Numbered from the stretch's first letter, positions 32,525-43,353 are shown. The stretch is DNA of 64,000 nt from Sphaerosporella brunnea (GCA_008704415.1 VXIS01000156.1:40506-104505); one strand, 5' to 3'. A program made the numbers and translations. The notes: generated from the sequence alone by a model not told the origin.

Positions 32525-34694
32525 GCTCTCCCTCTTCCGATCCATAACCCATAACTTCACCAATACATGACCGTTCCTTATTATTTTTGTTCTAGCGGAA
32601 CCAACATCGCATGCTCTATCGCTTCGTGGTTTCCTTTGGGGAACTGCTGTATCTACCTGAAAAGCCAACAAAGCAAATATAGCAGAACAAGGCCTTAAGT
32701 CTAGGTACTGACTTGCATCATCCGCTGTGTACGGCTCCAGAACTCCAGACCAAGACATCCGAAGCCGATTCTAAGGCTCTCGTAGAACCTCTTAGGCCAG
32801 CAAGAGTGTATATGCAATGTTTTCTGGCATAGCGCTTTGCAGCCCCCAAATAGTATTCAATCCAAGTTGAATCCAGGATAGAATAAGACCGGCTTTTCGA
32901 TAACTTGTGAACACCATATTAGAGCATAGAACAGCGAGGTGTAGGGTATATTACCTTCGAGACGGCTTTTCTGTGAAACAAACCCAGGATGTGAGAAGAG
33001 CGCAGCAGCTGGAACAAGGCGGAAGGGGCCCAGAGGTCGTCGCAAGGGGAGAGGCCTTGGTTTTACGGACCATATACCATCTGTCAGGCGAACACAATCC
33101 GGTTCTAAAATTCCCGCTTCGCCGCATTTCTCTCCATCTAAACCCCGGGGACCCTGTATCTTCTCTGTTCACAAACGAACACCAAAACAAAAACCCCATG
33201 CAATTGACTTGCGCTGCTTTCCGCTCGCCCCGCATTTTCACCTGAGGCGCAGCCGGGGCGCTACATTCCCACCCAAAGCGGCCCATTGAGGTTGTTGAGG
33301 CTGACAAAAGTGCAGCACTGCGTGGTTTGGAGTTTTCAATCGACTGCACCTACATATATGGCGCCTGCATTGTTCTGCGCGGCTTATTCATCGCAGTGGA
33401 TGATACTGTATGCGGACGTTCCCACAACCAATAAACAGTGTCTTCATTTATTATACAGTAGTTACTGAAGTTGCATTGTCGGATGGTCCGCTTACAAACC
33501 TTACGTATGCATGACCTTTTGCTGCGAAAATGGCGGTTTCAAACGGAAGCGATTCATGGGTTGCGACAGGGACTGAGAACTGAACAACTCAACGACAGCA
33601 CAAAATTTTCGAATTCGAAGCCACAGAATTCTCGGGCGAGGATACCGGTTTTTAGTTTCTCGGAGATGTTACGGTATTCTTGTTGTAGTGAGATGAAGCA
33701 GCATATGGCGTGGAGAGGTACTTTTTCCGCCGACAGCTCTTTGCATGGGAAAAAACACAAAAGTCAACTTCATCAAACCATCACATTTTTATTTGGTTTT
33801 GGTGGTGATAGAAAGCAATCTATTGAGTGAATCTGATGTAATAAACGGCAAGCGGTGAATAGATTGTGGTATTGAGTGGGCTAAAACTTTGGAGTTGCGT
33901 GGTTAAGCCACAGCCTGGCGTTGTTCAGCCACAGTCTGGAGTGGCGCAGCCACAAAAAGGAAGTGGTGCCTTAAAGAGGTAAGCTGTACTAGAGTACTCA
34001 CCCCTGTCGCAACACACTTCCTCTCAGACGCAGAAGAACCTGCCTTGCTTCTTCGGCCACGCGGTCTCGAGCTTCCTAAGACACGCATATGTACTAGGGT
34101 ACAAGGGTAATTCGGGTGCCGTTACACACATGCAAAGAGCACCCGACTTCTTTCCTCCATACAACCAAACAATGCCAAGACCTTTGTCGTTCACGAAGAA
34201 GTCAGTATTTTTTCTTCAAAACACTCAAAAAGGCTCTAGGAAGGCCTACAATGCCACCCCCAGCTTCACAAAGTTCTAGCAGCAATTGTAGTGGCGTTGC
34301 CAGTTGGTGTTTGTTCGGGGAGCACCCGACTTAACGCTGTACCCGAGTACTCGTACCTACCCTGAATACATACCAACAGCCTCGTCTCCGCTCAGAGGAT
34401 GAAATCTAGATCTGTGCACTATGGATACGACTCTATTAGATCGCTCAACCGGTCGATTCGGAGTTTGCTTTACCTTTGCCAAACGCTCAAGTATACGGTC
34501 AGTAGAATATTACAACAAACAAAGACTGTGCTCACACCTTGGGCCGGCCTAACTCCGTGGTCAAGGAGAAGCTGAGCCACATGTATGCACGCCACAGGGA
34601 ATTAGCGAATCACGAAGACTTATGACGAGGCACTGTATCGCTAAAAGGCTAAAAGGCCAAAAAAAAAAAAAAAAACAATTCGAACACCCGTTTA
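32525..34694. other. Gene-free stretch
   Basis: About 2.2 kb without a supported gene. Small frames (33471-33830 on plus, 32951-33349 on minus) have no motifs. Minor local repeats include AGCCACAG words near 33907-33955 and GAGCACCCGACTT at about 34138 and 34320. A run of 16 A lies near 34659. Confidence 0.45.
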
Positions 34695-34760
34695 GGGTGG
34701 CCGCAGTTGATGCATGAGATAATTTCAATAAGGCGGCGGACAGGATATGAGGGTCTGCCA
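34695..34760 (-). repeat. Dispersed repeat, copy 2 of the 27796 family
   Basis: Inverted relative to the copy at 27796-27876; see that entry. Confidence 0.65.
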
Positions 34761-34800
34761 TAATATAATCTCTTTAGGTTGCATGCAGGCAATAAACACG
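34752..34800 (+). repeat. Dispersed repeat shared with 41811-41864
   Basis: Both copies start GGTCTGCCATA and share AGGTTGCATGC followed by CAATAAACA, with a variable-length middle. The second copy lies 21 bases beyond the MITE at 41552-41789. Confidence 0.6.
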
Positions 34801-34851
34801 ATTACACACACATTCGAACACCTCGGTCACCATTAACTTCTATCGCTACTT

Positions 34852-35862
34852 CTACTCCCCTCTCCAGGTGCCCCTCTCCTCCCCCCAATGCCTCATGGCA
34901 CTTGATCCACTGCCCCACCGCGGACTCGGCGTGCCTCTCAAAAACCAATCCTCTACTGGTCCCCTAAGCCTGTCCACCCCTATCTCCAACTTCCTGATCT
35001 CAATAAAAACCGGATCTCTGCCACTATCCAGCAGCTCGCCATCCGCCGCGGCTCGCGGAGGGACCAACGTATTCCCCGCGCCCAGTTGAGACAGCAGCTG
35101 CTGCAACCTCTCGGGGATGACAGCAGCATAGATGTTCCTGGAGGCTCTCCACTCCCTCAGGGCTTCCGGGTTTCCAGCGAGCGCAGTCTCGAACCCTCTA
35201 CCTCTCGGCAACTCGCCCGGGGATTTCGGCGGGGCCGGGGGTAACAAGGCGGCATTCATTACAGCCCACTCCGACGCGGCAGGAGCGGGGGAGAAAAATT
35301 TGGCCTCAATCTCTTCTCTCACTGCGCCCCGGCAACCAAGTTCGGAAATGAGCTCTCTCCACTCTTCCAGTTCTGAATGGGACGCGGAGGATGCCAGTTG
35401 CCGGGCCCACAGGAGGAGAAAGTGTTCCAGCGGCATGCGCAGGGCGTGGAGGCACCCGAATGCGCGGGCCACGTGCACCACCGAGCCGAATCCCCGGAGG
35501 GCTTTCGGTTCCGGGTCCTCCTGTTCGGCCAGCACCTTTTTCTCCAGATAGCGGGAGATCGGGTTGGCGGGGGAGGCGTCCGGATCTGCAAGGGTTTCGA
35601 AGTACTGCAGGACCGCGGCGGTGGCTTTGCGGTAGCGCTCCGGCCCCGAGGAGTAAGGGCTGGAGTCGAGGCGGGAGCGCACGTCGATGTGGCGGTTGCT
35701 CTGGCGGAGGCTGGAGGCGAGGTGCGGGAGGTTGGTTTGGAGGAGATTATGCGGGAGCGAAGCGATGTGGGTTTGTCCCCAGTGCAGGGGGATTAGTGCG
35801 TTATGGCGTTCGCTTGGATATCGAGAGGGTGAAACGACTCGGATCGCCTGATGGTATGACAT
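34852..35862 (-). CDS. Uncharacterised 336-residue protein
   Basis: A single uninterrupted GC-rich exon from an ATG at 35862. No signal peptide or membrane segment is visible. The middle (residues about 70-190) is alpha-helical and rich in Ala, Leu and Glu (VLQYFETLADP, then FGCLHALRMPLEHFLLLWAR, then LEEWRELISELG). The C-terminal third is Gly/Pro/Arg-rich. Codon use and GC content are like the conserved genes in the window and unlike the surrounding repeats, which supports coding. The family is not recognised. The helical WAR-containing segment recalls the 30875-31468 protein, so they could be distant paralogues; this is only a suggestion. Confidence 0.65.
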   Translation of the reverse strand: MSYHQAIRVVSPSRYPSERHNALIPLHWGQTHIASLPHNLLQTNLPHLASSLRQSNRHIDVRSRLDSSPYSSGPERYRKATAAVLQYFETLADPDASPANPISRYLEKKVLAEQEDPEPKALRGFGSVVHVARAFGCLHALRMPLEHFLLLWARQLASSASHSELEEWRELISELGCRGAVREEIEAKFFSPAPAASEWAVMNAALLPPAPPKSPGELPRGRGFETALAGNPEALREWRASRNIYAAVIPERLQQLLSQLGAGNTLVPPRAAADGELLDSGRDPVFIEIRKLEIGVDRLRGPVEDWFLRGTPSPRWGSGSSAMRHWGEERGTWRGE

Positions 35863-37064
35863 CGTTCTTGTGTCGGAAACTCCCTTGGTGGACGGTGAAG
35901 GTTAGAACGAGAGAAAACGTTGGTGTTTTTATGGGCTGCGAGATGTCGAAGTTTTCGTCACACTCAACCCGTTTGCAGCAGCAAACGCTTTGCTGAGGAG
36001 ATCATGCTGGAACCCTCTTTTCTGTTTGCATGGCAGTGCACGGGATGTCACTCGTACGAGCTCATCCGACGGACTGCTGCAGCCTTGGACGGGGCACGGG
36101 TACTTGCACAGCAGTTCGTGGACGGAATCCAGTGGGGTGTAAAGTACAGTACAGCCGTGCGAGCTCGTATGACTTGGTTGATGGCTACACATAACGAAAG
36201 GATTAACAGCAGCGAAAGTCATCTTACATCAGGGCGGCGACTAAACAACAAGCCTTTGAGGCGCATGAGACCATGGTCTTCTGCGAGCTTTTTGAAACGG
36301 TGGTGGTTGGTCATAACCATGATTTCCTCCAAAGCCCGCCAAGCATGATTATACACACACACAGCCGCCAAGCATTGCGCAGTGCGCACCGAGTTGAGTT
36401 TCATGTAATACTTCAACTCCATTAGTACGTTGAGATTCCTCCAGTAGGCTGTGGGGGGGTTCCGCGTGCATATGCAGTACCACACCGCAATCCGCCCCAT
36501 TCGATGTGACACTCCACATCGAGACATCCAACCAAGGCAGAAGCGCGCCTCAGTCAGTTCACACATGCAGCATCTCCGCCTTATCGTCCAGAGCCTCCCA
36601 ACTTCCAACATACGGAGTGAAAGTCCGTGCCGCAGTTCTATCATCCATTGCTGCATGCACTCGCCCCCTGTTCCCGAGAGATAGATAGCTAGAAGAAGGG
36701 GTGTGATACGTCTGACGATTCCATCCACCGGCCGCCAACGCGGATTTCGGCGATCTCAGCATCAACACACCGGGGAAAAAGCTACATTACCAGCCCGAGA
36801 ATCCCGAGCCGAAACCCGATATCAAGAGACTCAGGAAGGGCATCATCCTCATCATCATCATCACACGAGTCACTCGAAGCCCGCCGGCAAAAACGGCAAG
36901 CAGGTCTTCACTCGAGCAAAAAAGGTTAAGCGAATGTCTTAAATTTAAAATAATCCCCCGTCCGGACGTCCAAGACAAACAAAAAGCAAGAAAAAAAATC
37001 CGTGCCAAAACTACCTCCCCTTCCTAACTCGTCGCATCGCCCACGTCATCGTCCGAAGCCGAAT
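35863..37064. other. Intergenic between the 336-residue gene and metallothionein 1
   Basis: No supported gene. A 169-residue minus frame (36219-36728) lacks an upstream ATG and any motif I recognise. A His-rich frame near 36840-36942 also lacks an ATG. Confidence 0.4.
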
Positions 37065-37219
37065 TTAGTGCTAGAACCTCACCGTCAGATCACCGATCAA
37101 ATCGCGGAAGGGGCCGGGGGGAGAGGGGAGGGGAGGAAACATACAGAGCAGCCGGTGCAGGAGCAGTCAGCGCCGGAGCAGGAGCCGGAGCAGCAAGTAG
37201 TGCAAGAGCAGCCACCCAT
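37065..37219 (-). CDS. Metallothionein, copy 1 (26 residues, two exons)
   Basis: Exon 1 (37145-37219) codes for 25 residues beginning MGGCSCTTCC; a 74-bp intron (GTATGT to TTCTAG) follows; exon 2 (37065-37070) codes only for His and stop. The protein has eight Cys at 4, 6, 9, 10, 14, 19, 21 and 24 and a terminal His. The size equals that of the Neurospora copper metallothionein (26 residues) and the C-x-C and C-x2-C spacing is similar. It should bind Cu(I) or other soft metals in the cytosol. It is very similar to the copy at 40059-40190, with the same Cys positions, intron position, final exon and leader (CAACAAGCTCCTC). A TATA box lies at 37350-37356. Too short for most gene finders. Confidence 0.88.
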
Positions 37220-37349
37220 GATGATTGTTGTTTGTGTGTTTGGGGGGGTTTCGAAAAAAACGGTTGTTGTTGCGGTGTTGATGATCGTTGGAGGAGGAGG
37301 AGCTTGTTGGTTGACTGATTTCAAAACCAGCAGCGAGGGAAGGGAGGGT

Positions 37350-37356
37350 TTTTATA
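37350..37356 (-). promoter_or_regulatory. TATA box of metallothionein 1
   Basis: TATAAAA on the minus strand, 131 bases before the ATG. It is at a distance similar to the TATA box of copy 2 (118 bases). Confidence 0.65.
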
Positions 37357-39934
37357 CACTTTTAGTTCGCCCAGGTAGGTACTTACATAGAGTATTTAGA
37401 TAATTGGACCCCGCCCGCCCCACCACCAGCACCAGCGTCGTCACCCCCCTCCCCCCCTTCCTCCCCACCCCGGTTCGCTGACCGCCGCTCCACTCCCCCA
37501 CTCCTCCTACAGGAGCTCCCCAGACCACCCTCACCACGGCCGAGAGGCGTATGTACGACGGCGTGACGCGCCGCACCAATACAATTGGTTACGCACAAAT
37601 GCGAGTCAGAGCAACCGCCTTGTTTTGGGAGGTATTGGTATAGAGCAACGGGCTCATTTACGGACACTTGCAAGCACTCATAGCTCAGCGAAAAAGTTGA
37701 GAGGCCTTGCCCCACTCGTTCTCGGAGTTCATGTAAAGTCACTCGACCGGCCATATGCGGCTCAAACTGTGCATCGTGATCACGGTGATCGAACCTGCTC
37801 GATTCGCCGGTGTCCATTTGCTCGCACATTCGGGACGGGTCGAATAATGTGAGCTACGCTATAGCCTACAGCTTCGGCATACCGCTCGCCTGCTTTGCAT
37901 GAAAAAAAACAAAAAAAAAACAAAGCAAATCTATCGTATCAAATCTACCGCGTTGGTTTTCCTTTGTAGCCGTGCCAACCGTCACTAAATTTGACGGGGT
38001 GGTCGATGGGCATAGTTTTTGGCGATATAAAAGTCCAGGTTCGATTTTGTCCAAAGAAGGTGCATCAGCGGGGGGGGGGCCTGGAGTCTAGAGAATCGAT
38101 CGGTGAGGCCAAAGCATGTCTGAACACCTTTAATTTGAAGCATCATTCTCTCGGTTCGCATTTCTTGGCTTCATACTTGGCATGCTACAAAAGAAAACCT
38201 CTGTTCCTGCAGCCAAGCAAGACTCGCGAAATGCACAAGATCTGTTTCTCGGGGAAATCCGTGATGCCTATACCCGGTGTGGATATAGGTACCCCCACTT
38301 TGGGCTGCTGATACTCCACCAAAAAAGATTTATTTTCAAAAAAGACCTCAGATTCTCCAACTATGGAGAATACAACACCCAGGCGCGAAAAATGGAAGAT
38401 TCACACTCGTCACTCGACGGGTGTTTTGTATGTTAGTAAGCTCATAATGACATTCATAGCACACCGGTCATAGGCCCAACCATATCTATATTCAATTCAG
38501 AGCTAATATTCATGCAAGCTACAAAACTATCCACCATCAATAGCACACCATAGACGATTCGGTAGACACGGCAGTTCATGCACTCCGAACGGATGATGAA
38601 GATCATGACGACAGCGCCTACGAATCTTGATAGAAGATAACCCGCCCTCACATCTTATCGAGAGATGGTGTGGAGTGTTCGCCCTGCGTAACAGGAAGCC
38701 CCCCCTTTTTTTTTGCCAAGTCCCATGCAAAATCTGTCCTCGAACGACGACACGAACTGAAGTTTGGGCGACTTGTGCGTCTCTTAGCATGAAAAAATTC
38801 CTTGGGCGACCTCTCTCGATCCAAACCAACTCGTTCCCCACGGATTTATGTAACAGGCGCGTTTTGCGAGAGTTGAACAAGGGTCCGGTTGCGAGGTTCC
38901 ACGTGCCGTATCAACAGAGCGAGCACGTTTTATTGCGAAATCTCACGTGCGTGGGGGGTGGCAGTTACTCAAAGTACCACCCAGGCGCGTCGTTGCCCGT
39001 CCAATTATTGTGCGTCTGGTGACCGCGATGCCTGAAGTGGCTAATGCGGTGAGTGAAACATCTGCAGTTAATATATGACTGCTCATGAACGGCAGCCTGC
39101 ATGGTTGGTCGAAAAGAGCAGCCTGCTTGCTTCCAGGCGAATTCTGTATCACGAGCAACGCGGTGATCGGTCATTTGTTTGCTCGTCTTGAAGAGGGGTA
39201 TCCAGAGCATTTGCCGAATACACCTCCGGGTTAACGTATACGGAAGGAATATCAGGCCCCCAATGTTCGAGAGCTTGTGATGAGGCGCTGACCCCACAGC
39301 CGCTCCTCGCGATCTTGTGTAGCCTTGTCGCTGAGACTAAGACTCAGGCTGCGGTCGGCCAATGGCGAATTTCCAGCGAACAATCCGTGAGGGCTGCATC
39401 GTTGTCAGTGTTGGTTCATGGGTGGATATCGATGATCCCGTTTCCCCGGTTGGGGGGTGATTGGTGTGCAGCCGCGGAGAAGGCGGTGGAGGAATGAAGG
39501 CTGTGCAGATATCGTCAAGGCTATAGGCGATGCGGGGGTCAGAACTCAAAGGCCAAACATCTGCTGGGCAAAACAAATTTCGATAGCCTTTGGACAAACG
39601 AAACGAACCAGCAATTTTCGGAGCAAGGAGAGCCCCAGTGGCGATTGCTATCGATTCCGTTGCACGAGTTGGCAGCTTGTCGGTCGATCCTCAAGGCATG
39701 GATCACACCCACTCCGCTCGAGTGTTGGAACTGCAAGTGCGAGGCTGGCGCCCACCACCACCATCACCAAAAGAAGCCAATGAAAGCCAGTCAGTCCAGA
39801 TACCACCCCACCTGCAACTAGTCCAAGACAGTAATCCTGACGTCGTGATACGTCCCGTGGCGGCAAGACGTCCGCAACAGAGTTGTTGAGGACGCGAAGG
39901 CCTGATTGTGAGTATCTGGCGGGGTAAATGTGCG
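37357..39934. other. Intergenic region between the divergent metallothioneins
   Basis: About 2.6 kb without a supported gene, containing both metallothionein promoters at its ends. Frames such as 38627-39022 and 38965-39297 are short and lack motifs. Confidence 0.45.
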
Positions 39935-39941
39935 TATAAAA
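39935..39941 (+). promoter_or_regulatory. TATA box of metallothionein 2
   Basis: TATAAAA, 118 bases upstream of the ATG at 40059 and followed by a C/A-rich leader. Strong for a fungal promoter, and fitting for a highly inducible gene. Confidence 0.7.
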
Positions 39942-40058
39942 GACCCCCTTTCTCGCCGTCCTTTTCCCAACAACAAGCTCCTCGGTCATCAGATCAACAA
40001 CTCACAACTTCAAACAACTTCCAACTTTCAACTTCCAAACAACCAAACAATCATCATC

Positions 40059-40190
40059 ATGGGTGGCTGCTCTTGCGGTTCTTGCTGTGCGGGCGCTTGC
40101 GAGGCGGGTGGTTGCGGCTGCTCCACATGCGGCGTAAGTTCACCCATCCAACTCTTCCGTTCTCCGGGACTGATCGTACTGTAGCACTAA
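40059..40190 (+). CDS. Metallothionein, copy 2 (26 residues, two exons)
   Basis: Exon 1 (40059-40133) encodes 25 residues starting MGGCSCGSCC; intron 40134-40184 is 51 bp (GTAAGT to CTGTAG); exon 2 (40185-40190) encodes His then TAA. The eight Cys are at the same positions as in copy 1, so the spacing C-x-C-x2-CC-x3-C-x4-C-x-C-x2-C is conserved while other residues differ (Ala, Glu and Gly here; Ser and Thr there). This is the pattern expected of a functional pair under selection for metal binding. The likely role is copper buffering or detoxification. The genes are divergent, about 2.8 kb apart. The intron could be read through: retention would replace His with a mostly hydrophobic tail ending at a stop inside or just after the intron. 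Confidence 0.9.
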
Positions 40191-41551
40191 ATCCGCTTTT
40201 CGAAATCGGTTCCCGAGTCGGTCGACGCGATGCGGGTTAGGTGTGGGATTGCGTTCGAGAAGGGTTGCGTTCTAGGAGGATTGTCTTTTTGCTTTGGTGG
40301 ACGGATGATGTAGTCTTCGGATGAATTCATGTTTCGCCTTCAATCGTATCTTACGTTCCGTGAAACTTCGAGCTCTTGTGGTGCGCGAGTGAGGTCTCGA
40401 TCGATCGTATGGGAAGGAAGCGTGGTTCGATCTCGATGGAAAGTGCAGGTCTTAAAAGAGGATGCTGTCGAGGATGTGATGGCTCTGCCGACTGCTCTCT
40501 GGTCAGTTTCCCAATATTGGAATGAGTACTAGTATTCTGTGGAATGGGTGTTGATAGGGAGCGATACCTCAATGGGCGGGGCCTTGCTTAACGTGCCGTT
40601 TCTTATCTGTTCTCCGCACCCAGGATTAGAATCTCGTGTGTTAATCACCGCTTTCTGCTCGTCGGTGAGTGGTATGGATGACTTGTATTTACATGAAGAG
40701 AGGAGAGCGGACAGGTAGAGGGGGGAATGTCGCACTTTTGTGTTTTGTGCTTCGAGGGCACCTTGGTGGATAACGCCATACATGTGAGAGATCTCATCAC
40801 CACCAAGGTTCTCAGCCCCTCCTCTTCCTCCGCCTTCTCCTCCTCCTCCTCGCATCCACAAAACGGAGCTTTGCGCACAAATAGTTTTTTTCTTCTCACA
40901 CAATCTAAATGCAGTAAGTAATATGTGCTGGACCAATCATCATCCATCGCAAAAGGCGTGGTCGCTGAGCTGAGCGGAGCCGGAAGCCGGTACACATCAA
41001 TCAATATATGTATGTAGAGTAGAGTAGAGTACATATCTTTTGCTTTTGGCGATCCGTTCGAGGGCTGACTTCTTGCAGAGGGAACTAATTTACGCCGTAA
41101 AACATCTGTAGTCGGGAAAACAACCAAAGCGGCGCTTCTTCGAATTGGCCGCGCAGAGAGGAAAGGACAGATCCTGTTTTTTTTTTTTTTTTTTTATTCA
41201 CGCACCCGAAGGCCGAAGCCAGTCGAAACGGCAGCTACCCATACGCGCCGTCTCTCCGCTACAACTCGCCGTGCCGCCGTGCCGCCCGCCATCGCGACAC
41301 CTCGCTATCAGCAAAACCCGATCCCCAACACCGATGAGACAGTTCTCACTTTCGCAAACGGTAATTGAGCTGATACGCTGGAGAGAGGGGACTTCCACGC
41401 CGACTTTGGGTCCTCTACACCCTGGCACCGTTTGTGTTTCGAACCTGTCTGGTTCCTCCGTTACGTTTTTCCTGTGAGTGTTTCAATCCGGTATCGCAGT
41501 TGACGCAGAGACAACTTCAATACGAGGCGGCGGCTGCCAGGACATCGGCCG
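40191..41551. other. Intergenic downstream of metallothionein 2
   Basis: No supported gene. It contains GAGTA repeats near 41015-41030 and a run of about 19 T near 41177-41195. Confidence 0.45.
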
Positions 41552-41789
41552 CAGTGTTCCTAATAGCCGGCCCAAACAGCCCGGCTGTGCGGGCGGGCTG
41601 CCAAGCACTTGCAACTGAGGTGAACTTGCCATGCAACCATCAGTTCGACCCGTAAACTGACGAGTGTTTCTGTGTAGTAGCTGTTGCTCCATTCCCCACA
41701 ACGCATGATCCCTGCATCCGCAGCCCAAACGGCCCGCCCGTCTTTTCGAGCAGCCCGACGGGCGGGCGGGCTGGCAATCAGGAACACAG
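41552..41789. mobile_element. hAT-like MITE, second family member
   Basis: 238 bp, with ends CAGTGTTCCTAATAGCCGGC and, at the right, GCCAGCCC-type sequence ending AGGAACACAG. The flanking octamers ATCGGCCG and CTTGGCCG match at six of eight positions, consistent with an aged 8-bp duplication. The termini and GC-rich subterminal words (CCCAAACAGCC, GGGCGGGCTG) show it belongs with the 32070-32524 element, but it is about half as long. Confidence 0.75.
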
Positions 41790-41810
41790 CTTGGCCGTGG
41801 GGGGGGAGGG

Positions 41811-41864
41811 GGTCTGCCATAGTCTCCACAGGTACATATACAGGTTGCATGCCGACAATAAACA
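41811..41864 (+). repeat. Dispersed repeat shared with 34752-34800
   Basis: See 34752. This copy starts 21 bases after the end of the MITE. Confidence 0.6.
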
Positions 41865-43011
41865 TCATACACCCACACAGCCACACCCGTGGCGACAAGG
41901 CAGGAGTGAAAGAGCTATGTGCCGTCGACCAAACTACCTCCCGCGGCATCTCAGTATGTATTTTGTTTTGGTTGCATGCTAAAGAGGAATTATACCACTA
42001 AACGTATGTATGTATGTATGTATGTATGTATGTATGTATGTATGTATGTATGTATATATGTACACGTCCCACAAGCAGCTTCCTCCCTCCCACCTCGCCA
42101 GAGCTGCTCCGGCCCCCGAACGAGGACGCGCAAAGAGTTGAAGCATCCCCGGAGCTACGTGCCCACCTACTCCACTGACCACCCCTTCCGGCCCACCTAC
42201 TTCACTGAAAAAAAAAAAAAAAAAAAAAGACGCAGCACAACGCGCCGCACCGCATAGCAAAAAACATATAAAACAAGGAAACCACAGTTTCCACTCGCCG
42301 CTCAGTGGTGGCCTCTTCCTCCGCCCCCTCCCTTCCCCGATACTCGGCCGCCGAGTTCCCAGTTCAGCTCCAAAAAAAAAAAAAAAAAAACCCAAACGCA
42401 TCCGCAAAAGGAGCCCACACCTCCTCCTCAACCACCAGATTTGGATGATTCCATCACCAGTTCCCCCCCCCCCCCCAGCTTCAGTCAGCGGAAACCCTTT
42501 GTATACCGGCCCTCTTTCCTGCTTTGCTAGTTAGTACCTACATCTTCGGGGGGTGGGGGCGGGGGGGGGACCGCCTGCTATCACGGATCGTCACCCAGTT
42601 CGCGGACCGGCAAAAACCCAGGCTTTATCGCTTCGCGGTAGCGATGCGGAGAGAGAAGAGGGGGTGTATATATCTAATATCTATTAAGTCACGCCTCTGC
42701 GTCTCACAGCCCGTAAGAAACAGCCTAACAAGGTCAGACACACAGCGCACATCCCCACCCTCCAGCCAGCCAGCTCGACGACAAATTTCAGGAAGGAAGC
42801 GAGAATAAACAAACAAACAAACCCCAACCCAACCCAACTACCCAAGAACCAGTAGCTTCACAAACGCTCACTCACTCACCCACTCACTGCTCCACAGCCC
42901 AGACTTGCCCAAGCACATTAGAAATCTCCCCACGCTTCTTACACACATCAGACCCAAGTCTATAACCCTTCACACGTCTCCCCATCAAGAAAAACAAAAA
43001 CGAATCACCTC
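41865..43011. other. Intergenic, simple-sequence rich
   Basis: No supported gene. It includes a (TATG)n microsatellite (42004-42057), A-runs near 42208 and 42371, and a C-run near 42465. Confidence 0.5.
42004..42057. repeat. (TATG)n microsatellite
   Basis: About 13 uninterrupted tetranucleotide units. Confidence 0.9.
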
Positions 43012-43085
43012 TGATCCATACAGGGGTCGAACCTGTGACCTTGGCGTTATTAGCACCACGCTCTAACCAACTGAGCTAATAGACC
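43012..43085 (-). tRNA. tRNA-Ile (anticodon AAU)
   Basis: Fourth intact identical copy, minus strand. A T5 run lies about 13 bases beyond its 3' end. Confidence 0.93.
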
Positions 43086-43254
43086 TTTCTATCCATGCAA
43101 TCCTACTCGCTCTTCTCCCTTTTCAACAACGTTACTCAAGACACCGCAGAGAACTCTTCAACCCAGCAGAGAATCCATTTCTCATAATAATAAAAAAAAG
43201 CACACCCAAAAGCTTCTCATCAACTCCATACGCAACCCAAAATGCTAAACATTC

Positions 43255-43291
<37 letters not shown>

Positions 43292-43353
43292 TCACGGAGG
43301 GTATATGATACAGTAGTGTAAGCAGTGCAAGTAGTCACATTCCACATCGCCAT
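43086..43353. other. 3' flank of the AAA+ gene
   Basis: Contains an A-run of nearly 30 bases near 43257-43286. No gene seen. Confidence 0.5.

Noticed and set aside
36219..36728. Minus-strand frame of 169 codons
   Set aside because: It opens with GTG, lacks motifs, and its Cys/Arg-rich composition is unlike the neighbouring real genes.
36703..36942. His-rich plus frame near the metallothionein
   Set aside because: Tempting as a metal-binding partner, but it has no ATG and the His run comes from a CAT repeat.
42004..42057. TATG repeat as a possible CRISPR or minisatellite
   Set aside because: It is a plain tetranucleotide microsatellite without spacers; no CRISPR-like array exists in the window.
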